Assembly: GCF_000237325.1 (NCBI RefSeq)
Contig: NC_017542.1
Coordinates: 1,371,501 to 1,435,500, forward strand
DNA length: 64,000 nt
Direction of reading: 5' to 3'
Source of the DNA: Paenibacillus polymyxa M1
GTDB lineage: Bacteria > Bacillota > Bacilli > Paenibacillales > Paenibacillaceae
The notes beneath the pieces were generated by a model that searched no databases, was not told where the DNA came from, and worked only from the letters and a program-made list of their open reading frames with translations. A program made the position numbers and the translations under genes. This document shows, piece by piece, positions 1-9,563 of the stretch (positions within the stretch are counted from its first letter, which is position 1; the number at the start of each line of letters is the position of its first letter).

Positions 1-960
1 CATGTGCACAATTTTTTCCCGGTCATATCCCCTTCGGTCTATCATGCCTGTGAACGGCTGGGGATTCCGGTTGTCCAGACCCTGCATAATTACAGGCTGA
101 TCTGTCCGGCGGCAACCTTTATGCGAGGGAATGAAGTTTGTGAAAAATGCCTGCACGGCACGCTGCTGCACTCCATCCGTCATGGATGTTACCGAGGCTC
201 GCAGCTGCAGACGATTCCGGTGGCGGCGATGATTAAGTTCAACGAGCTGATCGGCACATGGCAGCACAAGGTAAGTCGCTATATTGCGCTGACGGAGTTT
301 GCACGGGACAAATTTGCCGAAAGCGGCATTCCGCTGGACCGCATCGCAGTAAAACCGAATTTTGTCCATCATCAAACAGTGAAAGCCAAGTATGATCCCA
401 ATGATCGTTATTTGTTGTTCGTGGGGCGGATTTCAGCTGAAAAAGGGGTTCGCAATCTACTGCAAGCCTGGTCACAGCTGGAAGATCGGGGCGGATTGAG
501 ACTGGTCATCATTGGAGAGGGTCCAGAAAAGGCTGAACTGGCGGCTGCTCATCAGCAGGAAGATATTCGGTTTCTCGGCAAGCAAGATGGAGACACGGTG
601 CTGGACTGCATGAGCCGGGCCATGTATGTGATGGTGCCTTCTATTTGGTATGAAGGTTTTCCGATGACGATTGTAGAGTCCTATTCCGTGGGAACGCCGG
701 TATTGTGCAGCCGAATCGGCGCATTGGAGGAAGTTGTGGAGGACGGGGTGACGGGTTTCCATTTTCAACATGATGATCTGGAAAATATTAAGACCGTGAT
801 TCGCCGTGCAGTAGCCTATGAGAACTATGCGGCTATGAGACAGAAGGTGGCGGAAAACTATGCTGCACACTATACGGAAGAAGTGAATGTGAAGCAACTG
901 CTGGCGATATATAGCGAGGCTATGGAGGAATGCGATGATGAAGCAGCTGCCCCAGTATAG
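1..960 (+). CDS. GT4-family glycosyltransferase, 5' end cut by window edge
   Basis: A retaining glycosyltransferase (GT-B fold, family 4) likely acting at the cytoplasmic face of the membrane in exopolysaccharide or cell-wall polymer assembly. The reading frame is open from base 1 (His-Val-His-Asn-Phe-Phe-Pro), so roughly the first 90 residues of a usual ~400-aa protein are missing. The GTG at 4 is not the real start. Visible motifs are the N-domain stretch VVQTLHNYRLICP, the C-domain opening YLLFVGRISAEKGV, and the nucleotide-sugar site EGFPMTIVESYSVGTPV, which carries the E-x7-E pattern of GT4. It overlaps the next gene by 26 bp, so the two are co-transcribed. Donor and acceptor sugars cannot be told from sequence. 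Confidence 0.9.
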   Translation, partial: HVHNFFPVISPSVYHACERLGIPVVQTLHNYRLICPAATFMRGNEVCEKCLHGTLLHSIRHGCYRGSQLQTIPVAAMIKFNELIGTWQHKVSRYIALTEFARDKFAESGIPLDRIAVKPNFVHHQTVKAKYDPNDRYLLFVGRISAEKGVRNLLQAWSQLEDRGGLRLVIIGEGPEKAELAAAHQQEDIRFLGKQDGDTVLDCMSRAMYVMVPSIWYEGFPMTIVESYSVGTPVLCSRIGALEEVVEDGVTGFHFQHDDLENIKTVIRRAVAYENYAAMRQKVAENYAAHYTEEVNVKQLLAIYSEAMEECDDEAAAPV

Positions 961-1747
961 AGTCGGAAGGATTGCGAGCACAGATGTTGCAGCGCTGACG
1001 TTTCAGGAGACGGTACATACGCTGGAACAATGGGCAGTCGGACGAAAGGACAGCTATGTATGTATTTGCAACACCCATTCCATTGTCACGGCCGGGAATC
1101 AGCCCGAGTTCCACGAAGCGCTCACTCAAGCTGATTTGTGTACTCCAGACGGTATGCCACTGGTATGGGCGCTCAAGCTGTACGGATTCGAGCGTCAGGA
1201 TCGAGTAGATGGCCCCAGTTTGATGCTCAAGTTGTGTGAACGTGCGCCACAGACGGAGGTGAGCGTATATTTTTACGGCAGTACGCCGGATACGCTGGAT
1301 AGCTTAAAAGACAGGATAGGACAGGATTACCCTGGAATTCGTATCGCGGGCAGCTTTTCACCGCCATTTCGTGAACTGCAGCCAGATGAGGAGAAGCGGA
1401 TCATTGAGGAAATCAATGCCTCAGGTGCGCATATCATATTCGTCAGTCTGGGCTGCCCCAAGCAGGAAGTCTGGATGCATCGCAACAAAGATCGTATCCG
1501 AGGCGTGATGATTGGAGTAGGGGCTGCCTTTGACTATATTACAGGTAAGGTTCGCAGGCCGCCGCTAATGATACAAAGGCTGGGACTGGAGTGGCTGTAC
1601 CGTCTGATCTGTGAGCCAAAGCGTTTGTGGAAGAGGTATGCCTATAACAATCCAATGTATATCTATCGTTTTCTCAAATCCTATCGACATAATAAAAGGC
1701 TCACGCTCTATCATAATCGGCATACAGGGAGAGGCATAGAGAAGTAA
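935..1747 (+). CDS. WecG/TagA/CpsF-family glycosyltransferase
   Basis: A 270-aa membrane-associated glycosyltransferase of the WecG/TagA/CpsF family (GT26). The family transfers N-acetylmannosamine-type sugars onto undecaprenyl-linked intermediates of teichoic acids or exopolysaccharides. Family signatures are NTHSIVTAGN near residue 48, TPDGMPLVWALK near residue 70 (with the family's key Asp), and SLGCPKQEVWM near residue 170. The start ATGATG at 935 lies inside the end of the preceding GT4 gene, which indicates translational coupling. The acceptor is unknown; a role in this polysaccharide locus is inferred from the neighbouring ugd and LCP genes. Confidence 0.88.
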   Translation: MMKQLPQYRVGRIASTDVAALTFQETVHTLEQWAVGRKDSYVCICNTHSIVTAGNQPEFHEALTQADLCTPDGMPLVWALKLYGFERQDRVDGPSLMLKLCERAPQTEVSVYFYGSTPDTLDSLKDRIGQDYPGIRIAGSFSPPFRELQPDEEKRIIEEINASGAHIIFVSLGCPKQEVWMHRNKDRIRGVMIGVGAAFDYITGKVRRPPLMIQRLGLEWLYRLICEPKRLWKRYAYNNPMYIYRFLKSYRHNKRLTLYHNRHTGRGIEK

Positions 1748-1800
1748 AGCGGGGCAAAAGTACAGTGAAATAAGACAGCATGTAAAAAGGGGGAATTGCT

Positions 1801-3141
1801 TTGAAGCTATGTGTAATAGGTGCCGGGTATGTCGGACTGGTGTCAGGGGTCTGTTTTGCCGCGCTTGGCAATACCGTCGTCTGTATCGATCAGAATGAAG
1901 ATAAAATTCGGCAGTTGCGTGCAGGCGGGGTACCGATTTATGAACCAGGCTTAAAGGCTCTAATTAAAGATAATGTGGAGCAGGGACGGTTGAGCTTTAC
2001 AACAGATACCGCAGCTTCGGTGCAGGCAGCTGATATTGTTATTTTGGCGGTAGGTACGCCTTCATTGCCGAGCGGGGAAGCCAACTTGTCCTATATTGAA
2101 GAAGCAGCGTGCGAGGTGGCAGATGCCATGAATGGCTACAAGATCATTGTTACCAAAAGCACGGTGCCTGTCGGAACGAACGAGCGTATTCAAAATTGGA
2201 TTGCTAGTCGCACGAACTATCCTTTTGGTGTTGCTTCGGTTCCTGAATTTTTACGAGAAGGCTCGGCGGTCATGGATACCCTACAGCCAGATCGAATCGT
2301 CATTGGAGCTTCCGATCCGCATGTATCCGCAGTACTAACTACTCTGCATGAGCCGCTGACCACGAATATCTTAACCACGGATATCCATTCGGCCGAGATG
2401 ATCAAGTACGCGTCGAATGCTTTTTTGGCGACCAAAATTTCGTTTATTAATGAGATTGCAAATATTTGTGAAAAAGTGGGTGCAGACGTTACACGCGTGG
2501 CACACGGTATGGGGCTGGATCAGCGGATCGGTTCCTCCTTTTTGTCTGCTGGCATCGGCTATGGGGGTTCGTGTTTTCCCAAGGATACGCAGGCTTTAAT
2601 TCAAATTGCAGGCAACGTGGACTATGAATTTAAGCTGCTGAAATCCGTGGTGGAGGTGAATCAGGGACAACGTTTTAACGTGATTCGCAAGCTGAAAGAG
2701 GCACTGGGTGAGCTGGAAGGAGCTACGATTGGCATATGGGGGCTGGCATTTAAACCGAACACAGATGATGTAAGAGATGCCCCGGCACTGGATATTATGC
2801 AGTCGCTGTTGGAGGCAGGGGCGCATATTCGTGCATATGACCCGATTGCTACTGCTAACTTCCGCCGATTGCTGGACAGCCCGGAAATAAAGTGGGCCGA
2901 TAGCGCGCGGGAAGCAGCAGAAGGATGCGATGCATTGTGTCTTTTGACGGAATGGGAGGAGTTTGGTGAGGTCGGACTGGGTGAACTGAATGAGCTGATG
3001 AAGTATCCCATTATGATTGACGGGCGCAATGTGTATAGGGAAGAACAAATTAGACAATCTGCCTTTGCATACTATTCTGTTGGCAGACCACAGATGAACA
3101 ATCTGGATATAGATCGTCATCAGTCTGTAGTGAATCCGTAA
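1801..3141 (+). CDS. ugd: UDP-glucose 6-dehydrogenase
   Basis: Oxidises UDP-glucose to UDP-glucuronate with two NAD+ (TuaD/Ugd family), supplying the acidic sugar for exopolysaccharide or teichuronic acid. The 446-aa length is typical. The Rossmann motif is at the N-terminus (VIGAGYVGLVSG), VPEFLREGSA is in the middle, and the catalytic site GYGGSCFPKD has the nucleophile at Cys258. The start is TTG at 1801, preceded by AAGGGGGA. The gene lies 53 bp after the glycosyltransferase and 13 bp before the LCP gene. TuaD and capsule Ugd cannot be separated by sequence alone. Confidence 0.95.
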   Translation: MKLCVIGAGYVGLVSGVCFAALGNTVVCIDQNEDKIRQLRAGGVPIYEPGLKALIKDNVEQGRLSFTTDTAASVQAADIVILAVGTPSLPSGEANLSYIEEAACEVADAMNGYKIIVTKSTVPVGTNERIQNWIASRTNYPFGVASVPEFLREGSAVMDTLQPDRIVIGASDPHVSAVLTTLHEPLTTNILTTDIHSAEMIKYASNAFLATKISFINEIANICEKVGADVTRVAHGMGLDQRIGSSFLSAGIGYGGSCFPKDTQALIQIAGNVDYEFKLLKSVVEVNQGQRFNVIRKLKEALGELEGATIGIWGLAFKPNTDDVRDAPALDIMQSLLEAGAHIRAYDPIATANFRRLLDSPEIKWADSAREAAEGCDALCLLTEWEEFGEVGLGELNELMKYPIMIDGRNVYREEQIRQSAFAYYSVGRPQMNNLDIDRHQSVVNP

Positions 3142-3154
3142 AGGGAGGCTGACT

Positions 3155-4132
3155 ATGAAACGATGGCTGAAGATGACATTGGGGACTGTGGCGTTATTGG
3201 TTGTAGGAGGTGCTGCCTATACCGTCTATGTGTATCATTCCTTTAAAACAGCGGCTGATGCGATGTATCATCCGCGCAGCATCGTGCAGCCCGGAGTGGT
3301 CTCTACCCTTGCGACAGGCGGAGCAGGGCGCTCCGCAGGAACAAACACTGGAACAAGTACACCCAATCCGGCAGCCATCTCTCAGTTTAAGCCGTTCACC
3401 GTGCTGGTGCTGGGTGTAGATCGGCGACCGCACGATCCAGGACGATCCGATACGATGATCGTTCTATCTATGAATCCCGCCAAGGGTTCGATGTTAATGT
3501 TCAACATTCCGCGTGATACACGAACAGAGTTGATCGGTAGAGGGCGTGAGGACAAAATCAATCACGCGTTTGCTTTTGGGGGCGTGGATATGTCGATCCG
3601 TACGGTAGAGCATTTTTTGAACCATCCGATAGATTACTATGTACAAATGAATATGGAAGGGTTTGCGAAAATGGTGGATCTTGTGGGGGGAGTGGAGGTC
3701 TACAATCCACTTGATTTTCAGTATGAGGGGCATCATTTTGCGCAGGGGAATTTGAACTTGAACGGAGCAGAAGCATTGGCCTATGCCCGTATGCGATTTG
3801 ATGATCCGCGTGGAGATCTCGGGAGAAATGCTCGCCAGCGAGAGCTGCTCAAGCAAATTCTTGCCCAGTCCATCAGCAAGGAAGGGCTGTTGCGAGTAAA
3901 ACCGCTACTGGAGGCAGCGGGGGAGCAGATTCGCACAGACATTACCTTTGATGATATGACGACCTTTCTGACCCGGATCGGCCCGTCCCTTAAGCAGATG
4001 GATACCGTTGAGGTGAAGGGACATGGGAGCAAAATCAACGGCGTGTATTATTACATCGTAGATGAGCAGGAACGCCAACGTATCCATGGAGTGCTGGAGA
4101 AACATTTGGTCACCACTTCTGCATCGCCTTAG
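3155..4132 (+). CDS. LytR-CpsA-Psr (LCP) family cell-wall polymer ligase
   Basis: Membrane-anchored LCP phosphotransferase of 325 aa, the family that moves lipid-linked teichoic acid or capsule chains onto peptidoglycan outside the membrane. One N-terminal transmembrane segment (residues ~7-25) is followed by a Ser/Thr/Gly-rich linker and the LCP domain from ~85. Visible signatures are VLVLGVDRRP, GRSDTMIVLSMNP, FNIPRDTRTEL, KINHAFAFGG and the conserved YARMRFDDPRGDLGR. The start ATG follows GGGAGG closely. It is the last gene of the glycosyltransferase-ugd-LCP set, consistent with attaching the product to the wall. Confidence 0.92.
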   Translation: MKRWLKMTLGTVALLVVGGAAYTVYVYHSFKTAADAMYHPRSIVQPGVVSTLATGGAGRSAGTNTGTSTPNPAAISQFKPFTVLVLGVDRRPHDPGRSDTMIVLSMNPAKGSMLMFNIPRDTRTELIGRGREDKINHAFAFGGVDMSIRTVEHFLNHPIDYYVQMNMEGFAKMVDLVGGVEVYNPLDFQYEGHHFAQGNLNLNGAEALAYARMRFDDPRGDLGRNARQRELLKQILAQSISKEGLLRVKPLLEAAGEQIRTDITFDDMTTFLTRIGPSLKQMDTVEVKGHGSKINGVYYYIVDEQERQRIHGVLEKHLVTTSASP

Positions 4133-4250
4133 ACATCCCTTATGCAGGCAAATGTCCTATAGGGAGGACCCGCTATTCTCTTCTAAACTCACCTTGTCCT
4201 ACATACATCTGTAGAGTATTCGGTATAGTCCAACAGAGGGAGGGACATAT

Positions 4251-4748
4251 GTGCTGCTTAGAAGGAGAGCGGCTTCGGCGTTCGTCCGTAAGCTACTGTA
4301 TTTTGCAATCCTATGTGGATTGCTATGGCTGCTGTGGATGGGTCTGCGTGGGGTGATGTCTACGGGGGAAGGGGATCAAGCCGTAGAAGCGCTGAACGAG
4401 TTCTACACAATGGAGCAATCGGGGAATTTTGGCGGCTCCTGGGAGCTTTTTCATTCACAAATGAAGAAGAAATTCGAGAAGTCCACGTATGTACAGCAGC
4501 GTGCGCACGTTTTTATGCAGGATATGGGGACGGATACGTTTACGTTTGAACTGGGGGAGCCGCAGGCTGAATATGACATTCGTACCGATCCGAATGGGGA
4601 AGATTTAGGGAAGGTTTACCGTATTACGGTCACTCAGCATTACAAGACCCGATTCGGTAATTTTGATATCGTACAGCCTTGTTATGTGACGCAGGAAGAT
4701 GAGGAGTGGAGGGTGCTTTGGATATACAAGGAAAAGGAACAGACGTGA
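4251..4748 (+). CDS. hypothetical single-pass membrane protein
   Basis: A 165-aa protein of unknown function. It has a basic N-terminus (LLRRRAASAF), one transmembrane segment at ~14-34, then an extracytoplasmic domain (EFYTMEQSGNFGGSWELF onward) that resembles small NTF2/DUF4878-like folds in style only. The GTG start at 4251 follows AGGGAGGG; an ATG two bases upstream is in a different frame that closes quickly. It has 118 bp of its own upstream DNA and may be separate from the polysaccharide operon. Confidence 0.65.
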   Translation: MLLRRRAASAFVRKLLYFAILCGLLWLLWMGLRGVMSTGEGDQAVEALNEFYTMEQSGNFGGSWELFHSQMKKKFEKSTYVQQRAHVFMQDMGTDTFTFELGEPQAEYDIRTDPNGEDLGKVYRITVTQHYKTRFGNFDIVQPCYVTQEDEEWRVLWIYKEKEQT

Positions 4749-4863
4749 TATGGTGTTCCCAAAGGTGTTTCTGAAAGGATAAATATGGTACAATACTTCC
4801 AAAACCGGAAATGTACAGTAAAATGGATGACAGCTTCACTCCGGATGGAAGGAGTTTCATAGC

Positions 4864-5784
4864 ATGCAGCAAGCGACAGGGCAGGTTCCCGTCATACGTA
4901 TGGAGGGTGTGAGTAAAATCATTTCCTCAAAAGCGATCGTGGACAATCTGACACTGGAGGTTCCGGCCGGACAGGTATTTGGTTTTCTCGGACCCAACGG
5001 TGCGGGAAAAACGACCACCATTCGTATGATGGTTGGCCTGATTTCGATCAGCAAGGGTGATATTCATATTTGCGGAGACAGCATCAATACCGATTTTGAA
5101 AAGGCTGTTTCCCATGTCGGTGCGATTGTTGAGAACCCGGAGATGTACAAGTTTTTGACAGGCTATCAAAATTTGCAGCATTTTGCGCGCATGTCTCCAG
5201 GGGTGACCCAAGAGCGTATAGATGAAGCGATTCGTCTGGTGGGACTCGGAAACCGAATTCACGATAAAGTCAAAACCTACTCGCTCGGGATGCGACAGCG
5301 ACTCGGAGTAGCTCAGGCGATTTTGCATCGTCCGAAGCTGCTCGTGCTGGATGAGCCGACCAATGGCTTGGACCCGCAGGGTATTCGTGAACTGCGGGAT
5401 TATTTGCGTCAATTAACCCGTACGGAAGGAATTACGGTGTTTGTATCGAGTCATTTGTTATCCGAAATGGAGCTGATGTGCGACCGCGTGGCTATTATTC
5501 AGAGCGGACGGTTGGTCGATATTAAGCAGTTGAAGAATACAGAGGGAGAAGTGCAGACGGCGGAAATTGCTTTTGAAGTCAATGATGCCGAGCAAGCTTA
5601 TACGCTTGCTGGAGCAGGGCGCGTCGAAGGCAATCAACTACTGCTTCACCTGGAGCGGGAACAGATTGCAGAGATGAACAGTCTGCTGGCTGCAAATGGA
5701 GTCAAGGTGTACGCCATTAGCCCGGTTGCCCGTACGTTGGAAGATCAATTTTTGGAAGTGACGGGAGGCGGGTCCATTGGCTGA
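4864..5784 (+). CDS. ABC transporter ATP-binding protein (BcrA-type)
   Basis: A 306-aa cytoplasmic ATPase of an ABC-2 exporter, of the kind used in bacitracin or lantibiotic self-protection and in sodium or lipid export. Walker A is GPNGAGKTTTIRM near residue 43, the signature YSLGMRQRLGVAQ is near 140, and Walker B LLVLDEPTNGLDP is near 160, followed by an H-loop (SSHLLSEME). The C-terminal ~90 residues form the usual BcrA-type accessory region. It overlaps the permease gene by 8 bp. The substrate is unknown; no peptide gene or two-component system is adjacent. Confidence 0.93.
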   Translation: MQQATGQVPVIRMEGVSKIISSKAIVDNLTLEVPAGQVFGFLGPNGAGKTTTIRMMVGLISISKGDIHICGDSINTDFEKAVSHVGAIVENPEMYKFLTGYQNLQHFARMSPGVTQERIDEAIRLVGLGNRIHDKVKTYSLGMRQRLGVAQAILHRPKLLVLDEPTNGLDPQGIRELRDYLRQLTRTEGITVFVSSHLLSEMELMCDRVAIIQSGRLVDIKQLKNTEGEVQTAEIAFEVNDAEQAYTLAGAGRVEGNQLLLHLEREQIAEMNSLLAANGVKVYAISPVARTLEDQFLEVTGGGSIG

Positions 5785-6559
5785 TTTCTTCAAGCTGGTA
5801 CATAATGAAAATCTCAAAATCTACTTGCGTGTGCGCACATGGATCATGCTGGGGCTGCTGGCAGTCATCACCGCTGTGATTCCGATGCTGATTTCTCTGG
5901 TTTCCGATCAGGTCAGTGTGTGGGATGGCATCGCATTGACAACGTTATTTACATTTTTCCTCAATACGACGTTTACGGTCATTGTAGCTGCTGATTCGGT
6001 GGCTGGTGAATTTACATGGGGAACGATTAAGCTACTGCTCATTCGTCCTTGGACTCGCAGCAAAATTCTGTTGTCCAAGTATATATCGGTGATTTTGTTC
6101 AGCTTGCTCGGAACGATCGTTTTGGTTTTGATGGTTACGCTGTCCTCCTGGCTGATGTTATCGAAGGATGCACCAGCGGGCTCTGTTCCGCTGTTCAGTG
6201 ATCCGGTATCTTACGTAACGCTGAACTTTTTGTATAGCTATATCGCCCTATTCGTGACCATGGCTTTTGCATTTATGTTATCTGCGGTGTTTCGTTCGAG
6301 CGCCTTGGCGATTGGTTTGTCTTTGTTTATGATGTTCACCAAAACAGTGTATAACTCGATTGGTTTGTTCAGCACAGATCGTTTTGAATGGACCCAATAC
6401 GTACTCTTTACGCATATGGATCTGAAAAAATATCTAGATATGCCGCCGGGTACAGTAACTTCCGATCTAACCTTTTCGCTCACCGTGCTGGCTGCTTATT
6501 ATGTGGTTTTTATCGCAATTGCCTGGGTGGTTTTCGTAAAACGCGATGTTTCAACCTAA
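5777..6559 (+). CDS. ABC-2 type permease
   Basis: A 260-aa integral membrane partner of the preceding ATPase with about six transmembrane segments. It begins with a short cytoplasmic helix (LVHNENLKIYLRVRTW) typical of ABC-2 permeases. The TTG start at 5777 overlaps the ATPase stop, so the two subunits are made in register. The gene ends before an intrinsic terminator at 6623. The exported compound cannot be inferred. Confidence 0.88.
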   Translation: MADFFKLVHNENLKIYLRVRTWIMLGLLAVITAVIPMLISLVSDQVSVWDGIALTTLFTFFLNTTFTVIVAADSVAGEFTWGTIKLLLIRPWTRSKILLSKYISVILFSLLGTIVLVLMVTLSSWLMLSKDAPAGSVPLFSDPVSYVTLNFLYSYIALFVTMAFAFMLSAVFRSSALAIGLSLFMMFTKTVYNSIGLFSTDRFEWTQYVLFTHMDLKKYLDMPPGTVTSDLTFSLTVLAAYYVVFIAIAWVVFVKRDVST

Positions 6560-6622
6560 ACACGTATCTCTTAGAATGTGTGATTTAATCATACGAGGAT
6601 TTTGGCAAAATGCTAAGATCAC

Positions 6623-6664
6623 AAAAAGGAAGTCCAATGCCTAGCCATTTGGACTTCCTTTTTT
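6623..6664 (+). terminator. intrinsic terminator after ABC pair
   Basis: GGAAGTCCAA and TTGGACTTCC form a 10-bp stem with a loop of about 11 nt. It is preceded by an A run and followed by TTTTTT, so it may work in both directions. Confidence 0.9.
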
Positions 6665-6777
6665 GCTACATATTCTGTAAGTGTGGGTATATTGTAATCT
6701 ATTTTCAGCAAGAATCAATCAATAGGGTCGGTTTGCGTTTAAAGAAGTAGAGAGAAACAGAACAGGGGGCGCATGAT

Positions 6778-7863
6778 ATGCTGCAAAATAATCGTTTTTT
6801 TCGTCTGACTTCAGGAATCGTCATGCTATTGCTCATCATTTACTTGGGCACCAAAGTAAGCTTTATATTCAGTCCTCTCGTATCCTTGGTCAGCCTGCTG
6901 ATAGTACCGCTGATGCTATCTTTTTTCCTCTATTATTTATTGAGACCGATCGTAGATGTCATGGAACGAAGAAAAATCAAACGATCGATTTCCATATTAC
7001 TGATTTATTTGGTCATTGGCGTGTTACTGTTCCTCTTCTCATGGGGAGTATGGCCTACGCTCCGTGATCAGGTGACCAATTTATTTGAGAATGCGCCGAA
7101 GCTCATTAAAAGTCTGGTTGATCAATTAAGCCAATGGCGGCATAATCAATCCTTGAGACAAGTGCTGCCTCCGGGTGAAGACCCGCTGTCACAACTGTCA
7201 GATACGTTAAACGAAGCTTTTTCAACGCTGTCAGATTATTCGGTAAAGCTGGTATCGTTCGTATCCTACTTTTTTATCGTATTGGCTACCTTTCCCATAT
7301 TGCTCTACTACATGCTGAAGGAAGGAAGCAAGTTTGGTCCTAAAATGCTCAACTTCTTTCCTAAAAAATATCATAAGGACGCGCTGGAAGTGATGGAGGA
7401 TATTGATAGTGCACTCAGCAGCTTTATCGTCAGTCGAGTGCTGATCAATGTCGCGTTGGGCTTGATGATGTTCCTTGGATTTTTGATTATTGGTTTGCCT
7501 TATGCTTTGCTACTTGCCGTTATTTCGATTTTCCTTAATTTTATTCCCTATGTGGGGGCAGTAGCTGCTTCTATACCTGTGGTTATCATTGGATTTCTCG
7601 AATCGCCTTCCATGGCGCTCTGGTCGCTGGTGGTGGTGATCGTTGCACAGCAAATTCAGGATAATTGGCTGTCACCGATTGTCTTTGGCAAGCAACTGGA
7701 CATTCATCCGTTGACTGTCGTCATTTTATTGCTAGTTGGTGGCGATCTACTTGGGATCTTGGGTATCATTTTGGTTATTCCATTGTATATGTGTGGCAAA
7801 ATCGTCATACGCAAGGTATACCATTTATTTTTGGAACGCAGAGTGGAGGATATTATGGAGTAA
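6778..7863 (+). CDS. AI-2E family (UPF0118) membrane transporter
   Basis: A 361-aa polytopic membrane protein of the AI-2E/YtvI/YhhQ-like permease family. The family includes sporulation protein YtvI, Na+/H+-type antiporters and putative autoinducer exporters, so the name does not fix a substrate. It has eight or so hydrophobic segments, a soluble middle loop (NLFENAPKLIKSLVDQL to ~155), and the conserved C-terminal part with YVGAVAASIP and QQIQDNWLSPIVFGK. The ATG follows an A/G-rich AGGGGGCG site. It is monocistronic, with terminator-like hairpins on both sides. Confidence 0.88.
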   Translation: MLQNNRFFRLTSGIVMLLLIIYLGTKVSFIFSPLVSLVSLLIVPLMLSFFLYYLLRPIVDVMERRKIKRSISILLIYLVIGVLLFLFSWGVWPTLRDQVTNLFENAPKLIKSLVDQLSQWRHNQSLRQVLPPGEDPLSQLSDTLNEAFSTLSDYSVKLVSFVSYFFIVLATFPILLYYMLKEGSKFGPKMLNFFPKKYHKDALEVMEDIDSALSSFIVSRVLINVALGLMMFLGFLIIGLPYALLLAVISIFLNFIPYVGAVAASIPVVIIGFLESPSMALWSLVVVIVAQQIQDNWLSPIVFGKQLDIHPLTVVILLLVGGDLLGILGIILVIPLYMCGKIVIRKVYHLFLERRVEDIME

Positions 7864-7894
7864 ATGAAGGCTTTGCTAGAAATATAAGGAGTGT

Positions 7895-7931
7895 AAGCCG
7901 CCCTATCCCGCTTCGGGTTGTAGGGAGGCTT
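7895..7931. terminator. hairpin between convergent genes
   Basis: AAGCCGCCCTA pairs with TAGGGAGGCTT across 15 nt. It lacks a T run and overlaps the last codons of the bactofilin gene, so termination is only likely. Confidence 0.4.
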
Positions 7932-8364
7932 GGCTGTCCTCATTGTCTTGGCTGAAACTGGATTGATTTTCATCATATGATTTCTCTATAGCAGCTGGCG
8001 ACTCTGCCTCCATAGTTTGGTTCATTTGACTCGTGCCGTTCAGTATGCCGCCTTCAGAAATGACCAATGTAGGGGTCGCCGTATTTCCATATAGTTCGCC
8101 TGTCGGTGTAATGGTCAGCCGTCCTTCCGCGGTGATGCTGCCGAATACCTTGCCGGCAAGAATGACGTCCCGTGCAATGATGTCCGAACGTACAACTGCT
8201 GATTCTCCAATGACGACAGTACGAGTGCTGTAGATATCGCCCTGAAAATGACCGTCAATGCGAATGTTGGCCTCTGCCTCAATCGTACCTTCAAAGCTAG
8301 TGCCGTTAGCGAGCAGTGTATCCGTCGCCGGGGTGGAGAGCTTTTTTTTGGATTCCTTGAACAT
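7903..8364 (-). CDS. bactofilin family cytoskeletal protein
   Basis: A 153-aa polymer-forming protein (bactofilin, DUF583). The core (~20-115) is a right-handed beta-helix made of repeats such as EGTIEAEANIRIDGHFQGDIYS, with disordered ends; the C-terminus is Ser/Glu/Gln-rich. Bactofilins form nucleotide-free filaments that position wall enzymes or polarity factors. The gene follows an M23 endopeptidase gene by 45 bp on the same strand, a pairing well known in Helicobacter and other bacteria where the bactofilin scaffolds the peptidase. The ATG is preceded by TTGGAGGA. Confidence 0.9.
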   Translation of the reverse strand: MFKESKKKLSTPATDTLLANGTSFEGTIEAEANIRIDGHFQGDIYSTRTVVIGESAVVRSDIIARDVILAGKVFGSITAEGRLTITPTGELYGNTATPTLVISEGGILNGTSQMNQTMEAESPAAIEKSYDENQSSFSQDNEDSQASLQPEAG

Positions 8365-8409
8365 GAACGTTTTCCTCCAATCCTTTATGGTAAGTATTTT
8401 GCAAAATCC

Positions 8410-9441
8410 TTATTGTACATACAGCAATGGATCGACAGGTTGGTTATGCTTGACGATCTGAAAATGAAGATGAGGTCCCGTGCTTCTCCCTGTACTTCCC
8501 AGCAGGCCAATGGTCTGTCCTTTGTGAACACGGTCCCCGGGAGCTACCTGCATCCCGCTTAGGTGCATATACCAGCTTTGGAGTCCGTCAGGATGCTGAA
8601 TGATGATGCAATTGCCACGGGCTCCGCTGGAAGCGGCCTCCAGCACAGTGCCTGCCCCTGCCGCATAGACAGGATCACCGGATTGACCGGCAATGTCCAC
8701 GCCGGAGTGAAAAGCGGATCTACCTGTAAATGGGTCGCTGCGGTAGCCGAAGCTGGAGGTCATGCGCCGCGAACCAACAGGCCAAATGGAGGGCCTCCCT
8801 TGTTCAGCAAGTGCCAGTCTGCGGGTCTGGAGCAGCTGTGCGGCTTGTTGGCGCTCCAGGTTCTGCTGGACGGCGTTTGCCTGTTGAATAGAGCGCGGAA
8901 CCGTACGCTCCACAGTGTCTAGCAGAGCTTCGATTTCCTGAAAATCATCCATGACCTGGCGGGCTAGAAGAGCTGTATTTTCATGCACTGCGATCAATTC
9001 ACCCCCGGTATGGCCGGAAGTATCCCAGGAGAGCGGAGTTATGGTTGATTTATTGCTGCTTGCGCTGGAGGAATTTCCGTGTTTACGAATGAATTGCTGC
9101 ATTTGTTGTTCCAGCTCTGTTACACGCTGGAGACGTTCGCGAATACTGGTGGCTTGATTCGTCAGCTCCATGACTTCCTGCCGCAGTCGCCCAATGGCTG
9201 CGTCTTTGTCTGCTACTGTGACCTCCATCTGCAAACTCTGGACAGCAAGATTGGTTTCCATTTGGGAAATAATATGGGAAGAACGGATTTGCAGCCCGAT
9301 CACGAGCGTAGAGATTGATGCGATCACAAGGGTCGGGACGAGAATGACAGCGGCTGCGGAGCATTGTAGCTGCTTGGGCGGTTGCTGTGCATCCCGAATG
9401 ACAAGCAGGGTCATCCGGCGATTTAGGCTTCCTTTTTTCAT
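8410..9441 (-). CDS. M23 (LytM-type) peptidoglycan endopeptidase
   Basis: A 343-aa membrane-anchored protein with one N-terminal transmembrane segment (~30-52), a coiled coil (~55-110) and a C-terminal M23 domain (~215-340). Zinc ligands are visible in FHSGVDIAG and in GPHLHFQIV. It should cleave peptide cross-links in the wall next to the membrane. Its partner is probably the bactofilin encoded directly downstream, suggesting a role in cell shape or polarity. It is divergent from the cardiolipin synthase gene. Confidence 0.92.
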   Translation of the reverse strand: MKKGSLNRRMTLLVIRDAQQPPKQLQCSAAAVILVPTLVIASISTLVIGLQIRSSHIISQMETNLAVQSLQMEVTVADKDAAIGRLRQEVMELTNQATSIRERLQRVTELEQQMQQFIRKHGNSSSASSNKSTITPLSWDTSGHTGGELIAVHENTALLARQVMDDFQEIEALLDTVERTVPRSIQQANAVQQNLERQQAAQLLQTRRLALAEQGRPSIWPVGSRRMTSSFGYRSDPFTGRSAFHSGVDIAGQSGDPVYAAGAGTVLEAASSGARGNCIIIQHPDGLQSWYMHLSGMQVAPGDRVHKGQTIGLLGSTGRSTGPHLHFQIVKHNQPVDPLLYVQ

Positions 9442-9563
9442 AATCGCTCCTTTCCGGACATCGCTCCTATAGTGCTTGGTTACTATCTATTCAGCTTAAG
9501 AGGCAAACATGTCAAAAAAATTGGAGCTTTGTATAAAACGTAGATATATAAGGAGGCTTAGAT